Part shown: in pieces, positions 53,673 to 62,940 of the stretch
Position numbering within the stretch: the first letter of the stretch is position 1
Layout of the letters: each line of letters starts with the position of its first letter
DNA from: Ignavibacteria bacterium
GTDB lineage: Bacteria > Bacteroidota > Ignavibacteria > Tepidaquicellales > Tepidaquicellaceae
Reading direction: 5' to 3'
DNA: 64,000 bases
Assembly: GCA_026417495.1 (NCBI GenBank)
Contig: JAOADD010000059.1
Span: 1-64,000 of the forward strand
Notes under the pieces: generated by a model
What the model was told of the DNA's origin: nothing
What the model saw: the letters and a program-made list of their open reading frames with translations, nothing else
Databases searched by the model: none
Position numbers and translations under genes: made by a program

Positions 53673-54110
53673 TTAATATTTAATAATCCTTTGGTTTTCT
53701 AACTTTCCATACGAAAACTCTACCTTTTTTATATTCTCTTTTATATGTTCCTCTAATATTTCAGGCCATTCGATTATTGTAATAGAATTTCTCGTGTTTA
53801 TATATTCTTCAAAACCTATGGAAGTGAGCTCATTAAAACTGTTTATTCTAAAAAAATCGAAATGGAATATTTTTAAAGACTGATTATTTTTAGGGTTTTT
53901 TCCTAAATATTCATTAACAATTAGAAATGTAGGGCTGTTAACAATACCATTAACTTGAAAATAAGAAGCTATGCCCTTTACAAAAACAGTTTTGCCACTA
54001 CCAAGAGGACCAGATAAACAAATAATATCGTTTATCTCTATTTTTTCTTCTGAATACTTTTTACCTGCTTGTTCTGTTTCTCTTGGTGAATTACTTTTAA
54101 TTATTTTCAA
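53673..54110 (-). CDS. tsaE: tRNA t6A biosynthesis ATPase TsaE
   Basis: 145 residues. P-loop LSGPLGSGKTVFVKGI (G34-T41 region), then VNSPTFLIVNEY, FHFDFFRI and the acidic GFEEY; ends IIEWPEIL and a short tail. It is the ATPase partner that resets TsaB-TsaD. Begins three bases after the PorX gene stop, so the t6A genes and porX share a transcript. Confidence 0.93.
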   Translation of the reverse strand: MKIIKSNSPRETEQAGKKYSEEKIEINDIICLSGPLGSGKTVFVKGIASYFQVNGIVNSPTFLIVNEYLGKNPKNNQSLKIFHFDFFRINSFNELTSIGFEEYINTRNSITIIEWPEILEEHIKENIKKVEFSYGKLENQRIIKY

Positions 54111-54113
54111 AAT

Positions 54114-55679
54114 CTAAATTTTTGGTTCTAAAATAACTATAGGTAAAATCATCTCTTCTGTTGATATTCCACCGTGTTGGAATGTATCGTTATATTGATT
54201 TAAAAATTTATGATAATCTGTTGGGTATACAAAATAATAATCTTCTTTTGCAACTATATAACTAACTAAACCATTCCTGATAGGGAATTTATAATCTGCG
54301 GGATTATTAATGAACAAAGAGTGCTTTGGATCTGCTTTAACATTTTTTCCATATTTATATCTCAAATTTGGCGCAGACTCCCTATCTCCGTAGGCTTTTA
54401 CACCATGTAAACACCTTATGCTCCCATGATCTGTAGTAATAATTATTTTTATATTTTTTTGAGTGGAGAGCTTTCTTAACATCCCGAAAAATGATGAATG
54501 TTCAAACCATGATTCAGTTAGAGATCTATATGCAGACTCATCGGGTGCTATTTCTTTTAATATAGCAGTATCACTCCTTGAGTGAGCAATCATATCAACA
54601 AAATTTATAACAATTGCATTTAAATGACTAGAAGTGAATGAAATAATTTTGTTTTCAATATTTCTGCTGAAATCTGTATCCATTATTTTTGTATAGCGTG
54701 GTTCGTTTCTTAATTTTATTCTCTTTCTATTTATAAGTTTTAAAAGAAACTCTCTCTCAAAATTATTTTTTAAGTTTTCATCATCTATGTTAGAAGCCCA
54801 TAGTTTGCTATAATGTTTTTCTATTTCATAAGGAAATAACCCCGCAAATATTGCATTTCTACAGTAAGGGGTTGCAGTAGGAAGAATTGAGTAATAATAA
54901 TTTTTAGAAATTTTATAATATTCTGTAAGAAATTTTTCCATTACAAGCCATTGGTCTAATCGCATACAATCAACTATAAAGAAAAATACAGATAAGGAAT
55001 CTTCTAATAATGGGAAAACATATTTTTCAACAATTTCATTAGAAAAAGTAGGATGATTTTTTTCTGAATTCACCCAATCCCTATAGTTATTTTCCACAAA
55101 TTTTGAAAACTCAATATTTAATTCTTTTCTTTGATCTAATGCAGTTTGCTTTAGTCCAATTTCTGGATGTTCATCTAAAATGATTTCCCATTCTGTCATT
55201 TTTTGGTGAATATCTATCCAACTTTCCCAACTTTGCTCCTGCATTAGACTCTGGTTTATATTGTTAAATTCACGAATAAAATCTTTAGCAACTTGAGTAC
55301 CTTTTAACCTTTGTGCTTCAAGTAATTTTTTACAAACCAGAAGTAGCTGATTTGGATTTACGGGTTTGATTAAATAGTCAGATATCTTTTTCCCAATCGC
55401 TTCTTCCATGAGTGATTCAGTCTCATTTTTTGTAACCATAACAACGGGAAGCCAAGGTTTTATTTCCTTAATTTCTAATAAAGTTTCAAGCCCACCTTTA
55501 CCCGGCATCATTTCGTCCATAAAAACAATATCATAATCATTATTTTTTATTAATTGTATTGCATCTTCCCCATTAGTAGCTTCTGATACATTGTATCCTT
55601 TTTGTTTTAGAAATATAATATTAGATTTTAACAGATCTATTTCATCATCTACCCATAGTATGTGATATTTTTCTTCCAT
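54114..55679 (-). CDS. porX: PorX-type response regulator with PglZ domain
   Basis: 521 residues. Receiver domain 1-120: D11/D12, phospho-acceptor D55 in IVFMDEMMPGKGG, K near 107 (YLIKPVNP). A helical linker is followed by a PglZ alkaline-phosphatase-like domain (~210-520) with FFIVDCMRLDQWLVMEKFL, NAIFAGLFPYEIEKHY, IVINFVDMIAHSR and IIITTDHGSIRCLHGVKAYG, and metal-binding Asp/His in place. This architecture is that of PorX, the regulator of the type IX secretion system, and fits the T9SS cargo proteins at 4-14.7 kb. Confidence 0.9.
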   Translation of the reverse strand: MEEKYHILWVDDEIDLLKSNIIFLKQKGYNVSEATNGEDAIQLIKNNDYDIVFMDEMMPGKGGLETLLEIKEIKPWLPVVMVTKNETESLMEEAIGKKISDYLIKPVNPNQLLLVCKKLLEAQRLKGTQVAKDFIREFNNINQSLMQEQSWESWIDIHQKMTEWEIILDEHPEIGLKQTALDQRKELNIEFSKFVENNYRDWVNSEKNHPTFSNEIVEKYVFPLLEDSLSVFFFIVDCMRLDQWLVMEKFLTEYYKISKNYYYSILPTATPYCRNAIFAGLFPYEIEKHYSKLWASNIDDENLKNNFEREFLLKLINRKRIKLRNEPRYTKIMDTDFSRNIENKIISFTSSHLNAIVINFVDMIAHSRSDTAILKEIAPDESAYRSLTESWFEHSSFFGMLRKLSTQKNIKIIITTDHGSIRCLHGVKAYGDRESAPNLRYKYGKNVKADPKHSLFINNPADYKFPIRNGLVSYIVAKEDYYFVYPTDYHKFLNQYNDTFQHGGISTEEMILPIVILEPKI

Positions 55680-55725
55680 ATTGTTTAAGGATAATATTTT
55701 TAATTTTAAAAATAAATGTTAAAAT

Positions 55726-57186
55726 TTAATTTATTGAATTTAGAAGACATATATTTTCAATATGTGCTGTATTTGGAAACATATCAACAGGTTGCAATTT
55801 TTCAATTTTGTACTTTCCTTTTGAACAGATAATTTTTAAATCTCTTGCCTGTGTTGATGGGTTGCAACTTATATACAATATTTTTGAAAAATTAGTTTCC
55901 GATAAGATTTTACTTATATCAGGATGTAACCCAGAGCGTGGGGGATCCAAAATTAGTTTGTCAAATTTATTTACTAAATCTTTATTTTCTTTTAAATACT
56001 CTTTAATATCCGACTTGATAAATTCTAAATTTGATAAATTGTTTAATTTAGTATTAATTTGAGCATCTTGAATTGCTTCGGAAGATAGTTCTACACCAAG
56101 AACTTTTTGAACCTTATCTGCTACAAATATTGAAATCGTTCCTGTCCCACAATATAAATCAAGAATGGAATCATTATGTTTTAAATCAAGTAGTTTCATA
56201 CCTTCCTTGAAAAGTTTTTCGCACTGCTTTGTGTTTGTTTGGAAAAAAGAATTTGGTGAAATCCTGAAATTAAGATTTCTTATACCATTATTGAGTTGTT
56301 CTATAATATAACCATTTCCATATATTATTTCTGTTTTATCACCGATTGCTATCTGAGCTTTTTTTGTGGATATTGAATTTATTATTGTTGTGATTTGGTT
56401 GAATTTTTCTAATAATTTTTCTTTTAGTTCGAAAATTAATTCTTCATCATAATTATAAGTTATGAGATTTACCATTAAATCTTGTGTATAATAACTTTGT
56501 CTTATGATAAGAAATCTCAAATAACCGCTATGAGTTTCTATAGAATAAACACTTTTGTTTTTAATTTTGAAAAATTCCCTTATAAAATTTACTATTTTAT
56601 ACGATGTTTCGGATTGAAGAAAGCATTCTTCTATATCTACTATCTTTGAATGGAAATTAGGTATATGTAAACCTAATGCTATTGTTTTTTCCTTTTGCTT
56701 TGCTTTATAATTTTCTAAAAGTGATTCTTCTTTTGAATTATTTAATTGGTTTTTCTCAAAGTTCTCTAACCACTTATCTTCAGAAAAAGAGAATTCCATT
56801 TTATTTCTATAATTATAAATATCATCTGCTCTTATTGGTTCACTAATATTTAAATCGGGGAAATTACCGATTTTTCTAAACGCATCAGAAACTATCTGAT
56901 ATTTATATTTTATTTGGTAATTATAGTCCAGATTTTGAAATTTACATCCACCACAAATTCCAAAATGTTTACAAACGGGTTTTGTTCTGTGTTCTGAAGG
57001 ATTTAATATTTCTTCAATTCTGGCAATATAGTAATTTCTTTTTTTCCTTAGAATTTTAGCTTTAAGTTTATCACCAGGTATAGCATTTTTTATAAAAATT
57101 ACTATGCCTTCAGATGTTTTGGCGATGCCATCTCCTTCAGAATTTAAAGATTTAATTTCTAATTCAACCAGATCACCTTTTTGCAT
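55726..57186 (-). CDS. rlmD: RlmD/TrmA-family 23S rRNA (uracil-C5) methyltransferase
   Basis: 486 residues. N-terminal TRAM domain (KGDLVELEIKSLNSEGDGIA), an iron-sulfur cluster segment with C72, C78, C81 (VCKHFGICGGCKF), SAM-binding ILDLYCGTGTISIFVADKV, LDPPRSGLH and the catalytic Cys in KILYISCNPSTQARDL. It methylates uracil-C5 in 23S rRNA (U1939/U747 class); RlmD is the best guess because of the cluster cysteines, but RlmCD-like use is possible. It is 88 bases from divergent kdsD. Confidence 0.82.
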   Translation of the reverse strand: MQKGDLVELEIKSLNSEGDGIAKTSEGIVIFIKNAIPGDKLKAKILRKKRNYYIARIEEILNPSEHRTKPVCKHFGICGGCKFQNLDYNYQIKYKYQIVSDAFRKIGNFPDLNISEPIRADDIYNYRNKMEFSFSEDKWLENFEKNQLNNSKEESLLENYKAKQKEKTIALGLHIPNFHSKIVDIEECFLQSETSYKIVNFIREFFKIKNKSVYSIETHSGYLRFLIIRQSYYTQDLMVNLITYNYDEELIFELKEKLLEKFNQITTIINSISTKKAQIAIGDKTEIIYGNGYIIEQLNNGIRNLNFRISPNSFFQTNTKQCEKLFKEGMKLLDLKHNDSILDLYCGTGTISIFVADKVQKVLGVELSSEAIQDAQINTKLNNLSNLEFIKSDIKEYLKENKDLVNKFDKLILDPPRSGLHPDISKILSETNFSKILYISCNPSTQARDLKIICSKGKYKIEKLQPVDMFPNTAHIENICLLNSIN

Positions 57187-57274
57187 GAATGAATTAAATA
57201 ATTTATCTGAAAATAATATATGTTTATAATTGTAATCAATTAATAATTTACATAATTTTTATAAAATTTTTAAT

Positions 57275-58252
57275 ATGAATAATGATATAAAAAATGCTAA
57301 AGCAGTAGTTACAAAAGAAAGAAAAGCTATTTTTACTTTAGAAAAGAAATTTTCTAATAAAGATTTTCAGAAAAATTTGAAAGAAGCAATTGAGTTAATA
57401 TATAAGTGTAAAGGTAAAGTTATAGTAACTGGTCTTGGCAAATCTGGAATTGTAGCGCAAAAATTAGTTTCTACTTTTAATTCCACTGGTACCTATTCAA
57501 TGTTTTTACATTCTTCTGATAGTTTACATGGTGATTTAGGTTTAATTAGACCAGAAGATGTTGTTATTATAATTTCAAAGAGTGGGGGAACAAGTGAGTT
57601 AAAAAGATTGATACCAATTTTTAAAGAATTTCACAATAAAATCATATTAATAACGGCTAATAAGAACTCAAAATTAGCTGAGGATGCAGATATAGTGTTG
57701 GAAACATCCATAACAGAAGAAGCATGCCCATTTAATCTTGCTCCTACTTCTTCTTCTACCGTATCATTGGTGTTAGGTGATGCAATAGCGATCGCACTTT
57801 TACAGAAAAAAGGCTTTACCAAAGAAAATTTTGCACTTTTTCATCCAGGGGGTACTCTCGGAAAAAAATTATTACTTAAAGTAGAAGATATAATGAAAAA
57901 AGGAGATGAAATACCAATTGTTAATGTGAATGAATGGTTGAAAAATGTAATTTACACAATTTCATCAAAAAGACTTGGTTGTGCAATAGTAACAGACAAA
58001 GGAAAGATCAAAGGAATTATAACGGATGGAGATCTGAGACGAATGCTTGAAAAAAATTCTTCTATAGAAAAAATTAGAGCTAAAGATGTAATGTCTAAAA
58101 ATCCAAAGGTAATTAACGGTAATACTTTAGCTGCGAATGCACTCGAGATTATGGAAAGAAATAAAATTACACAGTTAATAGTAAGTAACGGAAAAAATAA
58201 GGTTGATGGAATAATTCATATGCATACACTTGTTGAGTTGGGTTTAAAGTAA
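57275..58252 (+). CDS. kdsD: Arabinose-5-phosphate isomerase
   Basis: 325 residues. SIS domain (VIVTGLGKSGIVAQKLVSTF, VIIISKSGGTSELKRLIPIF, FHPGGTLGKKLL) followed by two CBS domains (DIMKKGDEIP and DVMSKNPKVI). The SIS-CBS-CBS layout is that of KdsD/KpsF, which make arabinose-5-P for KDO. It leads an LPS operon with lptC and an lptA-like gene. Confidence 0.92.
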   Translation: MNNDIKNAKAVVTKERKAIFTLEKKFSNKDFQKNLKEAIELIYKCKGKVIVTGLGKSGIVAQKLVSTFNSTGTYSMFLHSSDSLHGDLGLIRPEDVVIIISKSGGTSELKRLIPIFKEFHNKIILITANKNSKLAEDADIVLETSITEEACPFNLAPTSSSTVSLVLGDAIAIALLQKKGFTKENFALFHPGGTLGKKLLLKVEDIMKKGDEIPIVNVNEWLKNVIYTISSKRLGCAIVTDKGKIKGIITDGDLRRMLEKNSSIEKIRAKDVMSKNPKVINGNTLAANALEIMERNKITQLIVSNGKNKVDGIIHMHTLVELGLK

Positions 58253-58277
58253 AAAAATTTTATTGACTCTTAAATAG

Positions 58278-58835
58278 ATGCTTGATTGTACTACAAAATG
58301 TGGGTTTATTAAAAAATTTTTAATAGTAATTGGTATATTGTTCATGTTTTATTCGTGTGAAAACAAATTTGGACCACCAAGGACTGATTATAAATCAGAA
58401 GAATTACCAGATCAGGAAAGTTGGAATTCAACAGTAATTTTTTCGGATTCTGGAAAAGTAAAGGCAATTTTAAAAGCAGGACATATTTCAGTTTATAATT
58501 CACGATATTACACTTTAGTAGAAGATGGAGCTATTGTGGATTTTTATGATGAAAATGGTGAAATTGTTTCTACTCTTACAGGTAAAAGAGGTAAAGTATT
58601 AGAACCATCAAAAGATATTGAAATATATGATAGTGTAATCGTAGTTGGAAAGAAAAATAATACCTTAGTTACAACTAAAAGAATGAATTGGAATAATGAG
58701 AAACGAAGGGTTTATTCTGATGCATTTGTAAAAATTAAAACCGAAAAGGAAGAAATTGAAGGATATGGATTTGAATCGGATCAGAATTTAAAAAACTATA
58801 AAGTATTTAAAGTTACAGGAATCATTACGAAATGA
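58278..58835 (+). CDS. lptC: LPS export protein LptC (lipoprotein type)
   Basis: 185 residues. Lipoprotein signal LIVIGILFMFYSCEN (lipobox YSC, Cys ~27) in place of the usual single TM helix; the mature part is a beta-jellyroll of the LptC/OstA type (VIFSDSGKVKAILKAGHISVYN, GEIVSTLTGKRGKV). It bridges LptFG and LptA in LPS export. Starts 25 bases after kdsD and overlaps the next gene by four bases. Confidence 0.8.
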   Translation: MLDCTTKCGFIKKFLIVIGILFMFYSCENKFGPPRTDYKSEELPDQESWNSTVIFSDSGKVKAILKAGHISVYNSRYYTLVEDGAIVDFYDENGEIVSTLTGKRGKVLEPSKDIEIYDSVIVVGKKNNTLVTTKRMNWNNEKRRVYSDAFVKIKTEKEEIEGYGFESDQNLKNYKVFKVTGIITK

Positions 58836-60256
58836 TAAAAATTTCAACTATAATATTACCGTTTATTTGTTTAGTAAATTTGATTTATGCACAGGAGAAA
58901 ATTGAATTGAAAAAAGCAGATAAACTAGAGGGGAGAACAGAAAATAATCAGACAATTCGTGAAGCTACGGGGAATGTACATTTTTTACATAATAATATTG
59001 AAATTTATTGTAATAATGCAATACAATATGTTGAACAGAATAGAATTGAACTGAAAGGAAATGTAAGGATATTTAAAGATACTCTTTCATTGTTTACGGA
59101 AAGAGCATACTATTTTGGTAACGATGCGAAGGCAATTTGTGAGAACGGTATTACGCTTAAGGATCCAAATGCAACCTTAAGAGCGGATAGAGGAATTTAT
59201 TATTTTAACGAGTATAAAGCTCATTTCACAGGTGATGTAATCATTGTTAATCCAGAATATAAAATAACTGCAAAAGAATTAATATATTTTAGAAACACAG
59301 AAGATTCATTTTGTAAAGGGAATGTTGTTGTAAGAACTGATTCTTCCATAGTAAAGGCTGAATATATTGATTTTTTTAAACGTACCGGAAAAACTTTTGC
59401 AAGAGTTAATGTTAGCATTGAAAAAGACAGTTCAATAATTTTATCAGATACTTTGACAGATTATTCTTTTGAAAATAAATCAATTGCTACTGGCAATGTT
59501 AGAATAAATGATTTAAAGACCGGAATGTTTGCAAAAGGTGATTATCTTGAGAACTATGAAAATACTCTTTACACATTAATTAAAGGTAATGCAGTATTAA
59601 TTAGGCCTGAGAAATCAGGAGATACATTATATTTATATAGTAATATGCTTGAAGCTTTCAGAAAGAAACCCGAGTATTATTTTGCAAAAGATAGTGTAAA
59701 TATAATTAGGGGAGATTTTTTAGCTAAGTGTAACATATCAAGATACTATACATCTGTTACAGATAGTATTGATGTGATAACTTTGACGGGAAATCCAATA
59801 GTTTGGCAAAAAGATATTCAAATGGTAGCTGACTCAATTTATGCAGAAGTGGTTGAGAACAGGATAAGAAAAGTATATGCTAAAAGGTTACCACAAATTA
59901 AAAATTCAAGGTTTTCATTTATAATTTCTTTGAGTGATTCAAATTTTTCTGATAGATATGACCAAATCAAAGGTAACAATATAATAATGACTTTTGATGG
60001 TAACAAACTGAATACAGTTTTTGTGGATAGTAATGCTGTTGGGATATATTATTCCTATGAGGGTAAAAAAGCAAATGGAATAAACTTCATAGACGGGGAG
60101 TTTATGACGATAATATTTGATTCAAATCAGAAAGTTAAAAAAGTAAAAATAGAAAAGAATCCTAATGGTAAATATGTCCCTGAAATTTTGATTAATTCAG
60201 TTGAAAGATTCTTACCTGAATTTACTCTCTATGAAGATAAACCACGAAAAAGATAA
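58832..60256 (+). CDS. OstA/LptA-like LPS transport protein
   Basis: 474 residues with an N-terminal signal (MIKISTIILPFICLVNLIYAQ). Repeated OstA-type beta-jellyroll segments follow, for example TENNQTIREATGNVHFLHNN, IELKGNVRIFKDTLSLFTER and GDYLENYENTLYTLIKGNAV. The length is about twice that of E. coli LptA, as is normal for Bacteroidota OstA-like proteins. Overlaps lptC by four bases. It would form the periplasmic LPS bridge or the LptD-facing component. Its stop abuts the convergent bshA stop with no gap. Confidence 0.8.
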   Translation: MIKISTIILPFICLVNLIYAQEKIELKKADKLEGRTENNQTIREATGNVHFLHNNIEIYCNNAIQYVEQNRIELKGNVRIFKDTLSLFTERAYYFGNDAKAICENGITLKDPNATLRADRGIYYFNEYKAHFTGDVIIVNPEYKITAKELIYFRNTEDSFCKGNVVVRTDSSIVKAEYIDFFKRTGKTFARVNVSIEKDSSIILSDTLTDYSFENKSIATGNVRINDLKTGMFAKGDYLENYENTLYTLIKGNAVLIRPEKSGDTLYLYSNMLEAFRKKPEYYFAKDSVNIIRGDFLAKCNISRYYTSVTDSIDVITLTGNPIVWQKDIQMVADSIYAEVVENRIRKVYAKRLPQIKNSRFSFIISLSDSNFSDRYDQIKGNNIIMTFDGNKLNTVFVDSNAVGIYYSYEGKKANGINFIDGEFMTIIFDSNQKVKKVKIEKNPNGKYVPEILINSVERFLPEFTLYEDKPRKR

Positions 60257-61396
60257 TTATTTATTTAGGATTTTTTCGTAATATTTTTCGTATTTAGGTA
60301 TAATATTTTCTGAGCGGAATTCCTCTGCTCTTTTTCTAGCATTTTCACTAAACTTTTTGTATTCTGCTTCGTTAGTTAAAAGTTGTATTGTAAAACTAGC
60401 CATCGACTCTATATCACCCACCTTAGCAGTGAAACCTGTTTTACCATTAATATTGAGTTCAGGTAACCCTCCAATATTTGTGGATATAACAGGAATGGAA
60501 GTACTCATTGCTTCTAAAGCAGATAACCCAAAGCTTTCAGATTCCGAAGGCATCAAAAATATATCGGATATTGATAATAATTCTGAAATTGAATCTTGTT
60601 TACCCATAAACATTACTTTGCTTGTTAAATTAAGTTCTCGCACTAATTTTTCGCATTCGCTTCGCTCAGGTCCATCTCCAATTAAAATTAATACCGAAGG
60701 TATCTTTTCAGATACCTTATGAAAAATTTTTATCACATCAGGAACTCGTTTAAGCTTTCTAAAATTCGAAGTATGAATCAATACTTTTTCATTATTTGGG
60801 GCAAAATGTTCTTTTAGCTTTTTAATTTCTGAAGAATCACATTTCTTATATTTGTTTACATCAACGAAATTATAAATTACTTCGATTTCATTTTTAATTT
60901 TGTATGAAGAAATTGTTTTCTCTTTTAAGAAATTTGAAACTGCTGTTACTCCATCAGATTGTTCAATACTAAATTTTAAAGTTTTTAAAAATGATGGTTC
61001 TAATCCTACAAGAGTAATATCAGTACCATGAAGTGTTGTTACAATTTTAATTCTCTTTTTATGATTTTCAAATTTTAAGATTTCTTTTGCTAAATATGCA
61101 CTCGTTGCGTGAGGAATAGCATAATGAACATGTATTAAATCAATTTCATTAAAAATTGCAACATCAACAAGTTTGCTTGCGAGAGCAATGGAATATAATG
61201 GAAATTCAAATAATGGGTAAGTATACATTTCAACCTCATGGAAGAAAATATTATCATAAAATATTGATAGTTTTGATGGTATCGCATAAGAGACGAAATG
61301 TATCTCATGTCCGCGCTTTGCTAAAAACTTACCTAATTCAGTGGCTACTACACCACTTCCACCATAAGTTGGATAACAAACTATAGCAATTTTCAT
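60257..61396 (-). CDS. bshA: N-acetyl-alpha-D-glucosaminyl L-malate synthase (bacillithiol)
   Basis: 379 residues, GT4 GT-B fold. N-terminal KIAIVCYPTYGGSGVVATEL (~2-21) and HFVSYAIPSKLSIF are the BshA signature. C-terminal MPSESESFGLSALEAMSTSI (E-x7-E) and VISTNIGGLPELNI fit the GT4 UDP-sugar site. It joins GlcNAc from UDP-GlcNAc to L-malate in bacillithiol synthesis. bshB/bshC are not in the window. Overlaps the start region of the downstream-oriented ppx gene end by four bases. Confidence 0.92.
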   Translation of the reverse strand: MKIAIVCYPTYGGSGVVATELGKFLAKRGHEIHFVSYAIPSKLSIFYDNIFFHEVEMYTYPLFEFPLYSIALASKLVDVAIFNEIDLIHVHYAIPHATSAYLAKEILKFENHKKRIKIVTTLHGTDITLVGLEPSFLKTLKFSIEQSDGVTAVSNFLKEKTISSYKIKNEIEVIYNFVDVNKYKKCDSSEIKKLKEHFAPNNEKVLIHTSNFRKLKRVPDVIKIFHKVSEKIPSVLILIGDGPERSECEKLVRELNLTSKVMFMGKQDSISELLSISDIFLMPSESESFGLSALEAMSTSIPVISTNIGGLPELNINGKTGFTAKVGDIESMASFTIQLLTNEAEYKKFSENARKRAEEFRSENIIPKYEKYYEKILNK

Positions 61397-62940
61397 ACTA
61401 AGAAATTTAATTTGATATCAAATATTTGTTCATATAAATCTTTTCTCATATTGGCTCCCCAAAGTTCGAGATCTAATTCTCTTGATTTTGAAATAAGAGT
61501 AATATTAATAGTATTGTTCTTCCTTTCAAATTGTAAATCATCAACGAGTGAATTGTGGCTTCTATCGAGACCATCAGCAATTCTCAAAATGGCTGCTAAT
61601 TTTCTAACTCTATCTTTATTAACAGAGCTTAATTTTGCAAAGTTTTCATGTTTTAATTTTGGATGAGATTTCCGATGATATCTGGAAATGTTTGCGATAA
61701 TTTCTATTTCTTCGTTATTAAATCCTAACAGATCACTGTTTTTTATTAGATAATAAGAGTGGCGATGATGTTGAGACGGGGAAATATTATGTCCAACATC
61801 ATGTAAAATACAAGCTGCAACAAGATATTCTTTATCTGAATCTGATAAATTATATTCTTTAAAATTTTCCTTTGTAAAATCAAATATCTTTGATGCTAGT
61901 TCTGTAACTTTTTCCGAATGTTTTTTATCATAATTGCAATGTTCTGCAAATCTAATTACACTTTTGTATCTTACATCGGTAATGAAGCTCAGGATTTTCT
62001 CCCCACTTATTTTGTCAATTGTATCTAAAACAATTCCTTCTCTTAAAGCATAAGTGGAAATAGTAATTTTTTCCAAATTTAAACCTAAAAAAATTTGTTC
62101 CAAAATTAATGCACCTGCAGTTATTATATCTACTCTTTCAGGATCGATTCCTTTTATTTTATAAAGTTGATCTGTATTACTGCAATTTGTAATTTTTTTT
62201 ACGACTTTTAATAATGATTCTTTCCCATATGAAAAACTGTTTAGATTAAAACTGCTTTCGTCATCATTTTCATAATTTCTAATAATTGAACCTATATTGA
62301 GTATAGTGCCTGATGATCCAATTGCGATATCAAACTGATACTTCCTTAAATCTCTTAAGACAGGATATATCATAGTTTTAATAGATAGTCTTGCTTCATC
62401 TATTAAATCAGGGTTAAATTTTCCTTTCTCAAAAAATCTTTCAGTTAACCTTACTGCACCAATTTTTAAACTATTAGCAAATAACACCTCACTTTTTTCC
62501 CCAATTAGGAATTCAGTACTACCACCCCCAATATCAATTAGAAGAATTTTTCTATCAAACACAGGTAAAGCTTGTAAGACACCTAAATAAATTAGCCTTG
62601 CTTCTTCATATCCCGATACCACCTCTATTTTTATTCCAGTTTTATCGTATATTTCATTAACAAAATCTTCGCTGTTTAAAGCTTCTCTAACAGCACTTGT
62701 TGCAACAGCTCTTATTTTGGCATTATAAGATTCACATATTAATTTAAATCTTTTGAGAGTTGATATAGCTCTTGTAGTTGCATCTGGAAAAATATATTTC
62801 ATATCCCGAGAACTCTTCCCAAGTCTTACAACTTCTTTTTCTCTTGCTAAAATTTTGAAACCAGAATTATTTTTTATTTCAACAACAATTAAATGAAATG
62901 AATTTGTTCCTATATCAATTGCTGCTAATGTTTTTTCCAT
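61393..62940 (-). CDS. Ppx/GppA phosphatase with HD domain
   Basis: 515 residues. ASKHA-fold Ppx/GppA domain (AAIDIGTNSFHLIVVEI, KILLIDIGGGSTEFLIG, AIGSSGTILNIG) followed by an HD-type domain (~330-515) with LVAACILHDVGHNISPSQHH and RHSYYLIKNSDLLGF. It hydrolyses polyphosphate and/or pppGpp. This layout is the long exopolyphosphatase form. Its start lies inside the GT9 gene (26-base overlap). Confidence 0.9.
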   Translation of the reverse strand: MEKTLAAIDIGTNSFHLIVVEIKNNSGFKILAREKEVVRLGKSSRDMKYIFPDATTRAISTLKRFKLICESYNAKIRAVATSAVREALNSEDFVNEIYDKTGIKIEVVSGYEEARLIYLGVLQALPVFDRKILLIDIGGGSTEFLIGEKSEVLFANSLKIGAVRLTERFFEKGKFNPDLIDEARLSIKTMIYPVLRDLRKYQFDIAIGSSGTILNIGSIIRNYENDDESSFNLNSFSYGKESLLKVVKKITNCSNTDQLYKIKGIDPERVDIITAGALILEQIFLGLNLEKITISTYALREGIVLDTIDKISGEKILSFITDVRYKSVIRFAEHCNYDKKHSEKVTELASKIFDFTKENFKEYNLSDSDKEYLVAACILHDVGHNISPSQHHRHSYYLIKNSDLLGFNNEEIEIIANISRYHRKSHPKLKHENFAKLSSVNKDRVRKLAAILRIADGLDRSHNSLVDDLQFERKNNTINITLISKSRELDLELWGANMRKDLYEQIFDIKLNFLV

